Origin: Zoogloea sp041914405
GTDB lineage: Bacteria; Pseudomonadota; Gammaproteobacteria; Burkholderiales; Rhodocyclaceae
DNA: 64,000 bases
Reading direction: 5' to 3'
NCBI RefSeq assembly: GCF_041914405.1
Contig: NZ_JAYSDK010000002.1
Location: 1-64,000, forward strand
The position numbers and the translations under genes are program-made. The notes under the pieces are model-generated. The model did no database searches, was not told the DNA's origin, and worked only from the letters and a program-made list of their open reading frames with translations. The stretch's first letter is position 1, and the number at the start of each line of letters is the position of its first letter. This document shows, one piece after another, positions 22,750 to 31,544 of this stretch.

Positions 22750-23235
22750 ATGGGCACGTATCGAGTCGCACAGGTTTGCCCCAATGGGCACGTTGCAACG
22801 AGCGCAGCAGACCAATACGCGGAGTTGCGGGAAGCCTTCTGCTCCCGCTGCGGTGAAGCAACCATCATGCAGTGCCCGAAATGCAGCGCTTCCATCCGCG
22901 GCGATTACTATGTTGAGGGCGTATTCGGATTCGGCGGACACTACGAGCCCCCAGCCTTCTGCCACAACTGCGGTAGCCGATTTCCTTGGACTGAGCGCAA
23001 GATTGCGAGCGCTATTGAGTTGGTCGAGGTCGGTGCCGATCTTCCAGTTGAAGAACTTGAACAGTTCCGCGCGGATCTGACAGAGCTGACCAAGGACAGT
23101 CCCAAGACACAGGTGGCCTCCCTTCGTTTCAAGAAGGTAATGGCAAAAGTTGGAACCTCTATTGCGTCTGGAGTGCGCGACATTGTTGTCGATGTGCTTA
23201 GCGAAGCCGCCAAGAAGGCGATTTGGGGAGCCTAG
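22750..23235 (+). CDS. DUF2321 zinc-ribbon protein
   Basis: A 161-residue protein of the DUF2321 family: VCPNGHVATSAADQYAELREAFCSRCGEATIMQCPKCSASIRGDYYVEG, then PPAFCHNCGSRFPWTE, giving four C-rich pairs that should bind two zinc ions. The C-terminal 70 residues are helical (LEQFRADLTELTKDSPKT...ASGVRDIVVDVLSEAAKKA) and could form an oligomerising or membrane-near tail. It is 11 bases upstream of the TIR-like gene, so the two form an operon. Zinc-ribbon plus TIR-like pairs suggest a sensor-effector unit. This is inference. Confidence 0.85.
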   Translation: MGTYRVAQVCPNGHVATSAADQYAELREAFCSRCGEATIMQCPKCSASIRGDYYVEGVFGFGGHYEPPAFCHNCGSRFPWTERKIASAIELVEVGADLPVEELEQFRADLTELTKDSPKTQVASLRFKKVMAKVGTSIASGVRDIVVDVLSEAAKKAIWGA

Positions 23236-23246
23236 AAGGAATGCCG

Positions 23247-23951
23247 ATGACACTTGACGAAATTAGGGCTTGCCTCCAAGCAGGGGGCTTCAAGATTGCA
23301 AGCGAAGCCGTGCTGCCAAACGGAACTGGCAGTCAGTTTCGATTGCAGAATGAGGCGATCGTCAATAGTTACCACACCGGCAGATTCAACGTTCAGGGCA
23401 AGAACCAAGATGCTGTGAAGGCATGCCTTGGCGTGCAGCCCGCGCAGGCTGCGGCAGCAACTGCACTACAAAATGGCGCGGCTGCTAAGCCAATGCTCAG
23501 CAAGGTGTTCGTCGTCTATGGGCATGACACAGCAGCGCGCACGGAGCTTGAAGCGATGCTGCGCCGCTGGAGGCTTGAGCCGTTGATCTTGGACCAGCTT
23601 CCATCCGAGGGCCAGACCATCATCGAAAAGCTGGAGAAGTACACGGCAGATGTGAAGTTTGCTGTCGTGTTGGCCACACCTGATGATGAGGGCCACCGTG
23701 CCGGACACGAGGATGAGAGGGCATTCCGTGCACGACAAAACGTTGTAATGGAATTGGGCATGATGCTTACGCTGCTCGGTCGCAAGAACGTTGCCATCCT
23801 TATGAAGCAACAGGACAACATGGAGCGCCCATCCGACATTCAAGGATTGCTCTATATCCCGTTCAAGGACAACTTGCAGAAAGACGCCGGTCCGCTTCTG
23901 GCAAAGGAAATGGCAGCACAGGGCTACCCGATTTCGTTGGCGAACCTGTAG
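23247..23951 (+). CDS. TIR-like nucleotide-binding/NADase effector
   Basis: A 234-residue protein. The C-terminal TIR-like domain (PF10137 type) runs from KVFVVYGHDTAARTELEAMLRRW through LPSEGQTIIEKLEKY, FAVVLATPDDEG, ARQNVVMELGMMLTLLGRKNVAILMK (the E in VVMELG fits the catalytic glutamate) to PSDIQGLLYIPFKD. TIR-like domains of this kind cleave NAD+ in abortive immunity. The N-terminal 65 residues (SQFRLQNEAIVNSYHTGRF followed by NVQGKNQ) resemble the TBP-like domain of RNase HIII and could sense nucleic acid. I choose ATG 23247, six bases after AGAAGGA. Confidence 0.85.
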   Translation: MTLDEIRACLQAGGFKIASEAVLPNGTGSQFRLQNEAIVNSYHTGRFNVQGKNQDAVKACLGVQPAQAAAATALQNGAAAKPMLSKVFVVYGHDTAARTELEAMLRRWRLEPLILDQLPSEGQTIIEKLEKYTADVKFAVVLATPDDEGHRAGHEDERAFRARQNVVMELGMMLTLLGRKNVAILMKQQDNMERPSDIQGLLYIPFKDNLQKDAGPLLAKEMAAQGYPISLANL

Positions 23952-24019
23952 CCCTCTGCGGCAGATACACTCCAAGATGCTCTAGCCCATGCCCTAGACA
24001 GGGGAGGCTACACAGCGAT

Positions 24020-24820
24020 CTACCTGCAGGCGCTCTTCAGCCTCGCCGGATCTGACACGAACGGATTTCCTTCCCCCTGCCATCGGACGATCCGGGCGTC
24101 TCGCTCCCGCTCCCAGGCATCCACTGGGTAGGCCTTGGCCCAGGCACACATCAGCTTCTTGTCCTGTGCGCTCATCCGCAGGCTATAGGTCTCGTACATG
24201 TAGAGCGTGATCCGGGCTGCCCGTCCCCGGACTTCCTCGCGGGGCTGCACGCGCTTTCCCTTGAAGTCGACGATGGTCTGGCACTCGCCGTACATGCTGG
24301 AGCGCTCTCGCGTCCAGGCGCTGTAGGCGAAGTTGTTCCGGTCGCCATTGACCTCGCCGACAGCCGGCACCAGGTTGTTCAGATCGCCTTCCGCCCTCTG
24401 GAAGGCGGGATCGGTATCCGTGCAGTTCTTTCGTCCGCCGTCCTGCCAGCACTGGCGCTGGTGGCCCAGCACCCAGGCAGGAACAACGTGCTCCCACTCG
24501 ATCCGGCCGGCGCGCAAGGCGTTCTTTCTGGGCGCGTAACCGCAGCTCCCGAAATTCACGACTGTGCGGACGTAGCGGCAACCGCAGTAGAAATCCTCCT
24601 CGAGCCCATCGAAGACTTTGGGGAGCACCTTCTTGGCGTTGGCAAAGTCTCGGTGCCCTACGGTACGAACGCTGTTGACCAGATCCGGCGACGGAGCGGC
24701 GGGCGCCGGTGCTGCGGCAGGTGATGAACTACGGGCCGGGGAGGAGTGGGGGCGTGGCGTGGTGTTGGCTGCATGGCAGCCGGCCAGAACACTGGCGATT
24801 AGCAAGGCAAGGTAACGCAT
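24020..24820 (-). CDS. Endonuclease I family lipoprotein
   Basis: A 266-residue exported nuclease. The N-terminus MRYLALLIASVLAGCHA is a lipoprotein signal with lipobox LAGC, followed by a Pro/Ser/Ala-rich linker. The core matches endonuclease I (EndA/Vvn): FYCGCRYV, SCGYAPRKNALRAGRIEWEHVVPAWVLG with the catalytic WEHVVP histidine, and GDLNNLVPAVGEVNGDRNNF. Many cysteines indicate periplasmic disulphides. I start at ATG 24820 because of the signal peptide; the reading frame extends to 24910. In prophage context it may degrade host or competing DNA outside the cytoplasm. Confidence 0.88.
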   Translation of the reverse strand: MRYLALLIASVLAGCHAANTTPRPHSSPARSSSPAAAPAPAAPSPDLVNSVRTVGHRDFANAKKVLPKVFDGLEEDFYCGCRYVRTVVNFGSCGYAPRKNALRAGRIEWEHVVPAWVLGHQRQCWQDGGRKNCTDTDPAFQRAEGDLNNLVPAVGEVNGDRNNFAYSAWTRERSSMYGECQTIVDFKGKRVQPREEVRGRAARITLYMYETYSLRMSAQDKKLMCAWAKAYPVDAWERERDARIVRWQGEGNPFVSDPARLKSACR

Positions 24821-24994
24821 CCCCTGAAGTGTAACCGCAGTGACGCGGGAGCCTGTCGTGTTGCCTGCTATCAAGCCCCGCGGCGGTCCCACGCGATTGA
24901 ACTGCATCACATCGACGCTGGTGATTTGCCGTATCGCATATACCCGTTATGGGTGAAATATATGGGCTTCTTCCGTCAAAGCCGAGGCGACGAA

Positions 24995-25201
24995 ATGCGC
25001 TCATCTGCACTTGCAGCCCTGGTTCTGTTTGTCGCGGGTATCGCCCATGCCGGCGAGAGTCCGTCTGCACAGCGTCGTTCCATCTTCACCCCCGCCCCGA
25101 AGGAGGTCGGGAAACTCATCAAGGTCTGTAAGGGCTGCGGGTGTCGTGGTGGGGGAGGCTTCCGGTTGGCGAACGGCAAGTGTGCGCCGAAGCCGAGGTA
25201 G
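24995..25201 (+). CDS. Small secreted cysteine-rich protein
   Basis: A 68-residue protein with a signal peptide (MRSSALAALVLFVAGIAHAG) and a C-terminal KVCKGCGCRGGGGFRLANGKCAPKPR. It is divergent from the endonuclease I gene. Mature protein is about 48 residues. No known function; proteins like it are found in prophage cargo. Confidence 0.6.
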   Translation: MRSSALAALVLFVAGIAHAGESPSAQRRSIFTPAPKEVGKLIKVCKGCGCRGGGGFRLANGKCAPKPR

Positions 25202-25206
25202 CCCCG

Positions 25207-25536
25207 ATGAGCACTGCAGAGCCGAATGTTTTGCGCCAGGTCGCCGCGGAGGATCGAAGGCTGAGAATCCTCCAGGCGCTGGAGTGGAGTAACGGCTACA
25301 TGTCCAACTCTGCGCTGCTAAAGGAGCTCTTGAAGACGGTGGGGCATGTAACGTCGGCCCACGTTCTGGCGGCCGAGCTCGCGTGGCTTGAGGACGTCGA
25401 GCTGATTAGGTTGACGAGGCAAGAAGCGTTTTCGGTGGTCAGGCTGACCACGGCTGGCTTGGATGTCGTTGAGGATGCACGGCAACTCCCCGGGGTGGCG
25501 CGCCCCGATCCAGAGGGCTCTCCATTCAGGCGATAG
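25207..25536 (+). CDS. Mu-like phage winged-helix protein (VpaChn25_0724 family)
   Basis: A 109-residue protein: RLRILQALEWSNGYMSNSALLKELLKTVGHVTSAHVLAAELAWLEDVELIRL, then VRLTTAGLDVVEDARQLPGVARPDP. This is the pattern of the small winged-helix regulators in Mu-like phages. It starts 5 bases after the small secreted protein. With the Mor gene at 30976 it shows that Mu-type phage genes contributed to this region, although no Mu transposase is present. Confidence 0.75.
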   Translation: MSTAEPNVLRQVAAEDRRLRILQALEWSNGYMSNSALLKELLKTVGHVTSAHVLAAELAWLEDVELIRLTRQEAFSVVRLTTAGLDVVEDARQLPGVARPDPEGSPFRR

Positions 25537-25578
25537 GCTTGCAATCTCAAACTCAACACCATAAGAGAAGCGTGCTCG

Positions 25579-26265
25579 ATGAAGAGAAATATTTTCCTAA
25601 TGTCTTGGCTTGCGGTGACGGTAGTTGTGGCAGGGATTGCGTATTGTTTTGGTGCACGTTCTTTTTTGGCGAGCTCTCCGGATTTGGTCGAGAAGAGCGT
25701 TAATGTCTGGAATGCTGTCGGATCATGGGTTTCTGGATTGGGATCAATCGCTGCAGCGATTGCGGCGTTACATATTGCCTACAGGCAAGAGGCTCGCAGA
25801 GATAGAGAGAGGTTCGAGGCCGATATAGATGAGAGGCAGAGGTATGTTGGATTGGCTCTTTCGCTTGTCAATCAAATAAGAGGTCGTGTCTTCTTTCTGT
25901 CTCAGGATCAATATGAGCATTCAAATACCCTGGCATCGCTAAGTGTTCACGGCCGAAAGATTGGTGAGGATTTTTCCAAGTTGTTTGGGAGGGAGGTCTA
26001 CTCAGCATTGCCGCGCTCTGTTTTGAATGAAATCGAGTCTTTTTCTGTCGCTATTTTCAAGCTTGAGGAGCGTGCAGAAAACGCTAAAAATATGGTTCGG
26101 GAGGGAAAGGATATATATATTTCATCATGCCATTTTGGGGGTGTTGATTTACAGGTTCTTCTTTCCGATTTAGATCAATTGCATAATAAAATTGAATGTT
26201 TGGTTGTCGATCAAACGTCATCTGAGGTAGGCAGCTCAAACATCGTGTCGAGAAATCCCCTGTAG
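25579..26265 (+). CDS. Membrane-anchored hypothetical protein, low GC
   Basis: A 228-residue protein with two N-terminal membrane segments (residues about 7-27 and 48-67), then a charged coiled-coil stretch (AYRQEARRDRERFEADIDERQRYVGLALSLV) and a cytoplasmic helical tail. Its base composition is distinctly AT-richer than that of its neighbours, suggesting recent acquisition. Two-TM plus coiled-coil proteins of this size are frequent prophage cargo and sometimes anti-phage effectors, but I recognise no family. Confidence 0.65.
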   Translation: MKRNIFLMSWLAVTVVVAGIAYCFGARSFLASSPDLVEKSVNVWNAVGSWVSGLGSIAAAIAALHIAYRQEARRDRERFEADIDERQRYVGLALSLVNQIRGRVFFLSQDQYEHSNTLASLSVHGRKIGEDFSKLFGREVYSALPRSVLNEIESFSVAIFKLEERAENAKNMVREGKDIYISSCHFGGVDLQVLLSDLDQLHNKIECLVVDQTSSEVGSSNIVSRNPL

Positions 26266-26332
26266 ATATTGCTGCTGCAGATGGTGATCTAGGAGCCGTG
26301 GGCTCCTGGACACGATCTTAAAGGGAGGTTAT

Positions 26333-27295
26333 CTACTTCCCGTTCCCAGGTGATCCCCGCAGCGCTTCCAGCGTGGCACGCGCGTTCTGCTCCGTCCCAA
26401 ATACCAGGTGCAGCAGGATCGGCAATGCAGGCGGAAGATCCCGCCCCGATTCGTACCGGCTACCGCCCGATTGAGTGAAGCCCACAAGGCCCCAGAACTT
26501 GGTCTGGTTCAGGCGCAGCGCATCCCGCAGGGCTGCAGCCCCAAATCCGGTCTTGGCAGCCTGCAGCAATGCCACTTTCGGTCTTGGAACACTCAGGCCG
26601 GGTTCTCTCAGCTTCATCAGTAGCGCTTGAGCCTCGTCGACCGGTCCATACGCCAGGTGGAGCAACGCCAGAACGTGCTCTGGTACATCGCGCCCGGATT
26701 CATAACGACTGCCCCCGCTCTGGGTGACGGAGAGCCGCCCCCAGAACTGCTTCTGGATAAGCCCGCTGCGCTGCCGGAGTCTCACGATCTCGGGGCCCGA
26801 CATCGCCAGCTTTCCGAATACCGGTGACTGAGCGAACTTGTTCGGCTTTCCCGGGGTGGCCTCCGCATTCAGTTCTGTGGCGGGGACCCTGGGCGCCTCC
26901 TCGAGGATTTCGGTGTCGGCCTGTGAGTGGGCTGGAGCGCTGCAGGACAGGATGCGTAACGACCGGCGGCCGGTCGCCTCGATGCAATGAGGGGTGCCGG
27001 GTGGAATGTGAAGGGTGTCGCCGGCCTTCACAGGGATGATTTCCCTACCCAGGGTCATGACTCCCTTGCCATGGGTGACGTGGCAAAGCTTCATGCTGAC
27101 GCGGTGTCGGTGCAGCATGGTCCGAGCGCCGGCCGGGATGATCGTCTCCATCAGGCTCTGCGCTGTGTTGCCGCTGACGTTCGACGGCATCAGTTCCCGC
27201 GTGATCGACTTGTCCGCCGCGATCTGGGCCGTTACGGCGGCGTAGGGCTGGATCGAGGATCCTGCAGCTCTCGGCTTGGTGCGGGGTGAATGCAT
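26333..27295 (-). CDS. Cupin protein with two repeated HTH-like domains
   Basis: A 320-residue protein. Residues about 40-130 are a cupin (MLHRHRVSMKLCHVTHGKGVMTL and PVKAGDTLHIPPGTPHCIEA). Two homologous modules follow, each with QFWGRLSVTQSGGSRYESGR or the variant TKFWGLVGFTQSGGSRYESGRDLP, resembling XRE-type HTH folds with the recognition helix TQSGGSRYE. The internal duplication is unusual. The ATG at 27295 lies after a poor leader. It stands alone, opposite to the YHYH gene, and could be a ligand-controlled repressor. Confidence 0.75.
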   Translation of the reverse strand: MHSPRTKPRAAGSSIQPYAAVTAQIAADKSITRELMPSNVSGNTAQSLMETIIPAGARTMLHRHRVSMKLCHVTHGKGVMTLGREIIPVKAGDTLHIPPGTPHCIEATGRRSLRILSCSAPAHSQADTEILEEAPRVPATELNAEATPGKPNKFAQSPVFGKLAMSGPEIVRLRQRSGLIQKQFWGRLSVTQSGGSRYESGRDVPEHVLALLHLAYGPVDEAQALLMKLREPGLSVPRPKVALLQAAKTGFGAAALRDALRLNQTKFWGLVGFTQSGGSRYESGRDLPPALPILLHLVFGTEQNARATLEALRGSPGNGK

Positions 27296-27536
27296 GGGCT
27301 CCCTCTGCGTCTGGGGATGCGTTTGAGATACGACATAAAGGTATCCCACGCAGAGGCGGGGCTCAAGTCTGTTGCGGTTCGATGGTGGGGAGGGTGCCGA
27401 TTCTCCCGTCCTCAAGGATGTGCGGTGGTGCACTGAGCATTATGGGCAGCGATCATAGGAGGGCCGTCCGTCGTGTGAGAGCCTTGCCCGCTTCATTGGA
27501 ACGATCAGACGGGGCGCAGGAGCTCCGCATGCAGCC

Positions 27537-27959
27537 ATGGGGACATTTCAGAAGGGCATTCGCAGGTGGGCCGCTCTCGCAGCCGTGTTCGTTCCCGCAT
27601 CATCGGTGTGGGCACACGGTGGCGGGCTCAATGCGGAGGGGTGCCACTTCAACCGGCGCACCGGCGATTATCACTGCCACCGCTCCGGATACTCGCCGCC
27701 GCGTTATGTGGCTCCCACTCCGACGGTTCAGCCCCTGTATTCGCCCCAGGCGCGTGGCGTTACGCGATCTACTGAGGCCGGTGCAAGCTGCGTCCAGGAG
27801 GCCGCCGCGGAGCGTGCCTCCTGCCTTGATCGACGGCGCGCTGATCGGGAGCGCATCGCGGAGCTTGAGCAGACCATAAGGGACCTGAAAGGCCAGACGG
27901 AAAGCCTCCAGGCGGAGGTAAATCGCCTGTGGAAGGAGAGGCAGGGATACTTCCCTTAG
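27537..27959 (+). CDS. YHYH-type secreted protein with C-terminal coiled coil
   Basis: A 140-residue protein with a signal peptide (RWAALAAVFVPASSVWA), then HGGGLNAEGCHFNRRTGDYHCHR, a small histidine/cysteine metal-binding-like motif of the YHYH group, a proline-rich linker, and a coiled coil (RERIAELEQTIRDLKGQTESLQAEVNRLW). Exported; role unknown. It is common as a free-standing cargo gene. Confidence 0.7.
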   Translation: MGTFQKGIRRWAALAAVFVPASSVWAHGGGLNAEGCHFNRRTGDYHCHRSGYSPPRYVAPTPTVQPLYSPQARGVTRSTEAGASCVQEAAAERASCLDRRRADRERIAELEQTIRDLKGQTESLQAEVNRLWKERQGYFP

Positions 27960-28049
27960 TGCCCGGCCTCGATCAGCAAGACTTAGGATTAGGCTCGGGA
28001 TGCAGCTTCCCCAGCAACGGGCGAGCGGGGCTGTCGGAAGCTGGTCGGC

Positions 28050-28766
28050 TCACACCTTGCGGCTTCCAGTGAGTTCGTAGCGCAGCTGCTCTCTGAAGGC
28101 ATCAGCCAGCATTTGCTGGACATTCACGCTGGGGCCGAACAAGTCCCCCTGTTCGCCGAGGACGTGTTTCTTGAACCGCCGAAATACTTGGTATACAGCC
28201 GGCCCGTAGAGCTGTTTGAACTCGCCCTTTTTCCAGTTGAAACGGGAGCCGCCGCGGGTGGTCGGCGTCACGCTGCCAATCTTCCCCACGCCACCCAGAT
28301 CGCTCCCGCGAACGAAAACGCCCAAGCCATTGCCGCCGCTTGTCTTGCCGGCCCGAAGGGGGAGCAGGAATGCGCTCTTGATCGTCTTGCGGGGAGCGCC
28401 CTTGCCGACCCTGACCGAAACCCCCGCTTGCTTCCTGCCGCCTGGAATTCCGCGCAGGGAATCCCCTTTGGCGCGCACGGCCGGTGCGGTCACCTGCCTG
28501 GCGTCGTAGTTCGTGAGCCGAATGTCATCACGCTCAGCGATGATGTCGACCTGCAAACGCCCCGGCCCAGCTTTGAGCATCCAGATCTTGTCGCGTACAT
28601 ACGCAGTCTTGAGGTTGAGCTCGCTCGTAACCTCCTTGATCGCCAAGGTGCGGACCTTGGCACCTGTCTGATTCAACGCGCGGTACATCGCCCGCTCGCC
28701 AACCGCTGGCACGCTGCGAACCTTGGCGGCGAGCTTCGCGAGTTTTTCAATGCCTGTGATCTTCAT
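28050..28766 (-). CDS. Phage minor tail protein Z-like (GPZ) protein
   Basis: A 238-residue protein starting MKITGIEKLAKLAAKVRSVPAVGERAMYRALNQTGAKVRTLAIKEV, the usual opening of GPZ-type tail completion proteins, with VQVFRRF-like helices toward the end. It is the last gene on the leftward phage-like transcript. GPZ normally acts with tail tube and connector proteins, none of which are found here, so its role in this element is unclear. Confidence 0.75.
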   Translation of the reverse strand: MKITGIEKLAKLAAKVRSVPAVGERAMYRALNQTGAKVRTLAIKEVTSELNLKTAYVRDKIWMLKAGPGRLQVDIIAERDDIRLTNYDARQVTAPAVRAKGDSLRGIPGGRKQAGVSVRVGKGAPRKTIKSAFLLPLRAGKTSGGNGLGVFVRGSDLGGVGKIGSVTPTTRGGSRFNWKKGEFKQLYGPAVYQVFRRFKKHVLGEQGDLFGPSVNVQQMLADAFREQLRYELTGSRKV

Positions 28767-28892
28767 GGGGACGTTCTCAATAGTGTGGGGAGGTGCGCAC
28801 CTCACAGCCACTCCCGATGGCGTCCCTGGTGCGCGTGCGCCGACCTTCACCCGTTAGTCGGCGCGGGTGGGGCCGAAGCCCCTTTCGGAGAA

Positions 28893-30023
28893 TCAGGCCC
28901 CGGCGTTGCTCACGACGCCGCGGTAATCCACGGCGGACACGCCGAAGTCGTGGCGAACCTTGAAGCGGGTGCCATCGACGGAGAAACCGGTTTCCCGCTC
29001 AAGCACGGGCTCTTCGTTGCCATCGAGGAATGCGACCTCGAGGACGGGGGCTTCCACAGGATTGGCAAAGCTGTAGCGGCGCGTTCCAGTGAGGCGCGGG
29101 GAATCAACGATGTCGGCGTACAGGCCGCGAACGGAGTTGGGACGGCGGTCACCCGCGGGCTTGCTCGCGAGTTCATTGAACTCCGCCCCGTTCACCTCGA
29201 TGGCTTTGGCGCGCAGGCCGGCCGGAACGAGCAGGACGGACGGCTGGAGCGCGAGGTAGTCCCCGCTGCCGGGTTCCTTCTGCTGGGTCATCAGCACGCG
29301 GTCCGCGTCGACGGAATCCTGGGACAGCGCAGCACTGGTGCCGATGTTGCCGTGGTTGGCATGGAACAGCGTGTAGCCGTCGTCCAGGACCGGGCCGAGG
29401 CCAGAATTCAGCAGCAGGATCGAATAAACGTCGGTCTCGATGGTGCGCGCAGCGGAGCGGCCGAGCTGGGCTGACAGCCCCATGAAGGCGCCCGCATCAT
29501 CGTTGATGATGGCCTGGCGGGACAGCGTGATGATCAGCCCCTTGGTGCCGATCCGGACCCGGGCCCGTTCGCTATCCGGAATCGTGCCATTCACGAACTC
29601 GCCCAGCTCGTTGACCGGCTGCAGGTTCTGCAACGCAGCCAGGCGGTAGCGCGGATGGTCGCGGAAGTCGGACACGGCCCCGACGGCGCAAAAGCGGCGC
29701 CAGGTGTCGGCTGCAATCGCGTAGGCCGCCTGCAGCGTCTTGTGCATGGCGTTTTCCAGCAGGATCGGGAAGTCGCTGGTAGCTTGCGTGAAGGCGGCGC
29801 CGACGATCTCCATCTTGTCGCGGCCGCGATGGTCCCAGCCGGCGCGGTCCAGCGACGCCCGGGCGAGATCCATCAGGCTGTCACCGCGATACGGGTTGCT
29901 GGCCATGGAGGCGCGGACCTCGGCCGAGGCGACACCCGTGCGCACCATCAGGGCTGCGGCAACGGCATCGCGGCGCTTGTCGGTCTCGTCTTCGATGGTC
30001 TGGATCTGGTTTGCAGTAGGCAT
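28893..30023 (-). CDS. Phage major capsid protein, without prohead protease
   Basis: A 376-residue protein. It matches the capsid portion of the Mu-like fused protease-capsid proteins: SDFPILLENAMHKTLQAAY, FRDHPRYRL, ARVRIGTKGLIITLSRQAIINDDAGAFMGLSAQLGRSAARTIE, and a C-terminal EVAFLDGNEEPVLERE segment. The ClpP-like protease domain that normally precedes it is absent; the neighbouring gene is a scaffold-like coiled-coil protein instead. I start at ATG 30023. Confidence 0.82.
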   Translation of the reverse strand: MPTANQIQTIEDETDKRRDAVAAALMVRTGVASAEVRASMASNPYRGDSLMDLARASLDRAGWDHRGRDKMEIVGAAFTQATSDFPILLENAMHKTLQAAYAIAADTWRRFCAVGAVSDFRDHPRYRLAALQNLQPVNELGEFVNGTIPDSERARVRIGTKGLIITLSRQAIINDDAGAFMGLSAQLGRSAARTIETDVYSILLLNSGLGPVLDDGYTLFHANHGNIGTSAALSQDSVDADRVLMTQQKEPGSGDYLALQPSVLLVPAGLRAKAIEVNGAEFNELASKPAGDRRPNSVRGLYADIVDSPRLTGTRRYSFANPVEAPVLEVAFLDGNEEPVLERETGFSVDGTRFKVRHDFGVSAVDYRGVVSNAGA

Positions 30024-30036
30024 GTCGATGATTCCT

Positions 30037-30582
30037 TCAGGACAGAATGGCGGTCTTGCCGGCAGCCATTGCCGCGGCGGCTTCTTCACTGGTGATGTCC
30101 GGGAAGCAGTCCGAGACCATCCCTTCCCAATCCACGCAGAACGGAGTCATGTTGCTATTGGCGGTAAGGCCGAAGATCTCGACGAGAGCGGCGCGGATCT
30201 TCTTGTCACCGGCAATGCGCGCCCTGATCGGTGCGATCAGCTCTTCGGAACGGGCTCGAAGGGCCGCGTTGTGGGCGTGGGTCGCTGCGTAAACCTCCTG
30301 ATCGATCTTCGGTTGAACGTCGCGGGCGGCCTCGCTGACCTGCTGCTTTTCTTTCAGGCGCTCTCGGCTGGACTCCATCGCCGTTCGGGCGGCCATCACG
30401 TCCTTCTCGTTGGCGAGCCCACGGATATACGCGGCCTGCACCTCATGCATGCGGGCGGTTGCCTCGACGATCTCCGTTTGGAGGGCCGTAATTTCGGACG
30501 CCGACTGCTCGACGATGGTTTGGGCCCGGGCACGTTGTGCCTCGAGATCCTTCAGGGCTTTGAGGGTGTCGATGGGTTTCAT
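30037..30582 (-). CDS. Scaffold-like coiled-coil phage protein
   Basis: A 181-residue, almost entirely helical protein (LKALKDLEAQRARAQTIVEQSASEITALQTEIVEATARMHEVQAAYIRGL and SRERLKEKQQVSEAARD). It lies 13 bases upstream of the capsid gene, where scaffold proteins are usually encoded. No protease motif is visible. The gene at 30611 lies just upstream. Confidence 0.6.
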   Translation of the reverse strand: MKPIDTLKALKDLEAQRARAQTIVEQSASEITALQTEIVEATARMHEVQAAYIRGLANEKDVMAARTAMESSRERLKEKQQVSEAARDVQPKIDQEVYAATHAHNAALRARSEELIAPIRARIAGDKKIRAALVEIFGLTANSNMTPFCVDWEGMVSDCFPDITSEEAAAAMAAGKTAILS

Positions 30583-30610
30583 GGTTGGGTTCCTGGTAGG
30601 GAATGAGGGG

Positions 30611-30811
30611 TTACGACCGCGGGGGGCAGACTTCGGGCGACGCCGACGGCCACAGGAGGCGGCCGTTCGGGCGACGAATGGGGACGGCGCCAAAGTACGA
30701 ACCCCGCACGCTAAGAGCCCGCAGGACGGAGTTCGGGGCAACTCCGTTTTGACGGGCGAATTCAGCGGTGGTCAGCGTGTGGCTGGGACTGGGGAAGGAA
30801 GGTGTGGGCAT
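30611..30811 (-). CDS. Small excisionase-like DNA-binding protein
   Basis: A 66-residue protein with a winged-helix/excisionase pattern, TTAEFARQNGVAPNSVLRALSVRGSYFGAVPIRRPNGRLLWP. It resembles the helix-turn-helix of small phage regulators. It could act as a directionality factor for the integrase, but that gene lies 6 kb away. Confidence 0.6.
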   Translation of the reverse strand: MPTPSFPSPSHTLTTAEFARQNGVAPNSVLRALSVRGSYFGAVPIRRPNGRLLWPSASPEVCPPRS

Positions 30812-30975
30812 GTGGCCGACTCCGTACGTTTCCGTTGATTTCGATAGAAAACGCATGGTGCCGGCGGGCCAGTCTCATTTTCAGGGGGTGGCGTGAGACA
30901 AAAACAAGAAGCCCGGCGAGTGGCCGGGCTTCAATCTGGGCGTTGGGAGTTCTACCGTTCGACAGGCGAACGGCC

Positions 30976-31296
30976 TCAGGATGGCTCTCGGAGAATCCGG
31001 TAGAACGTCGCCCGGCTGATGTTCCACCGCAGCTGCAGGCGCTCCCGGCTGGCCCGGCTACCGTCGTAGTCTCGGCGGATGGCTGTATCGCGCTCGGCGT
31101 GCGCTTCCGGGTCCTGCTTGGCGATGTAGAGCGCCTCCCCGCACATGCGATGCCGGACCTTCCCGACGATCTTCGCCGCCAGGGCCCGGGCGGCACGTTC
31201 CTCTAGGCCGGCGTCGGACTGGATTGTTTCGGTCAGCACCTGGAGCAGAGAGAGGCGTTCGGACGCGGCGACGGGCGGTAGGGTTGGGGCGTTCAT
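30976..31296 (-). CDS. Mor-type transcription activator
   Basis: A 106-residue protein with a C-terminal Mor/C-like HTH (IRRDYDGSRASRERLQLRWNISRATFYRILRE) and an N-terminal helical dimerisation part with GKVRHRMCGEALYI. Mor and C activate middle and late genes of Mu-like phages. Placed between DnaB and the scaffold-capsid genes, it would fit as switch from replication to the structural genes. I start at ATG 31296. Confidence 0.8.
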   Translation of the reverse strand: MNAPTLPPVAASERLSLLQVLTETIQSDAGLEERAARALAAKIVGKVRHRMCGEALYIAKQDPEAHAERDTAIRRDYDGSRASRERLQLRWNISRATFYRILREPS

Positions 31297-31544
31297 AGAC
31301 GGCTGCTCCAGGCGGAGAAGGCGAGAGGGCGGCAAGACCGAGAAAAGACCGTTTGCATCGACATAAACAACAACCCTAGGACCCCGGAAAACTGTCGAAG
31401 CTCGGGGCTCTCCGTCCCCGTGTGCTGAGAGGCCCGGGAGGACCCGCGAAAGTCCGGCGCCCGCCGAGGTCGTGAATGCCCCTGCGGCTTGCGAGAATGC
31501 ACCGCCATTGAACGATCAGGGGGCGGCTGCGGGGTGAGTGGCAC

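Noticed and set aside
25207..31296. A complete Mu-like prophage
   Set aside because: Mor and other Mu-like genes are present, but no MuA/MuB transposase, terminase, portal or sheath genes are seen.
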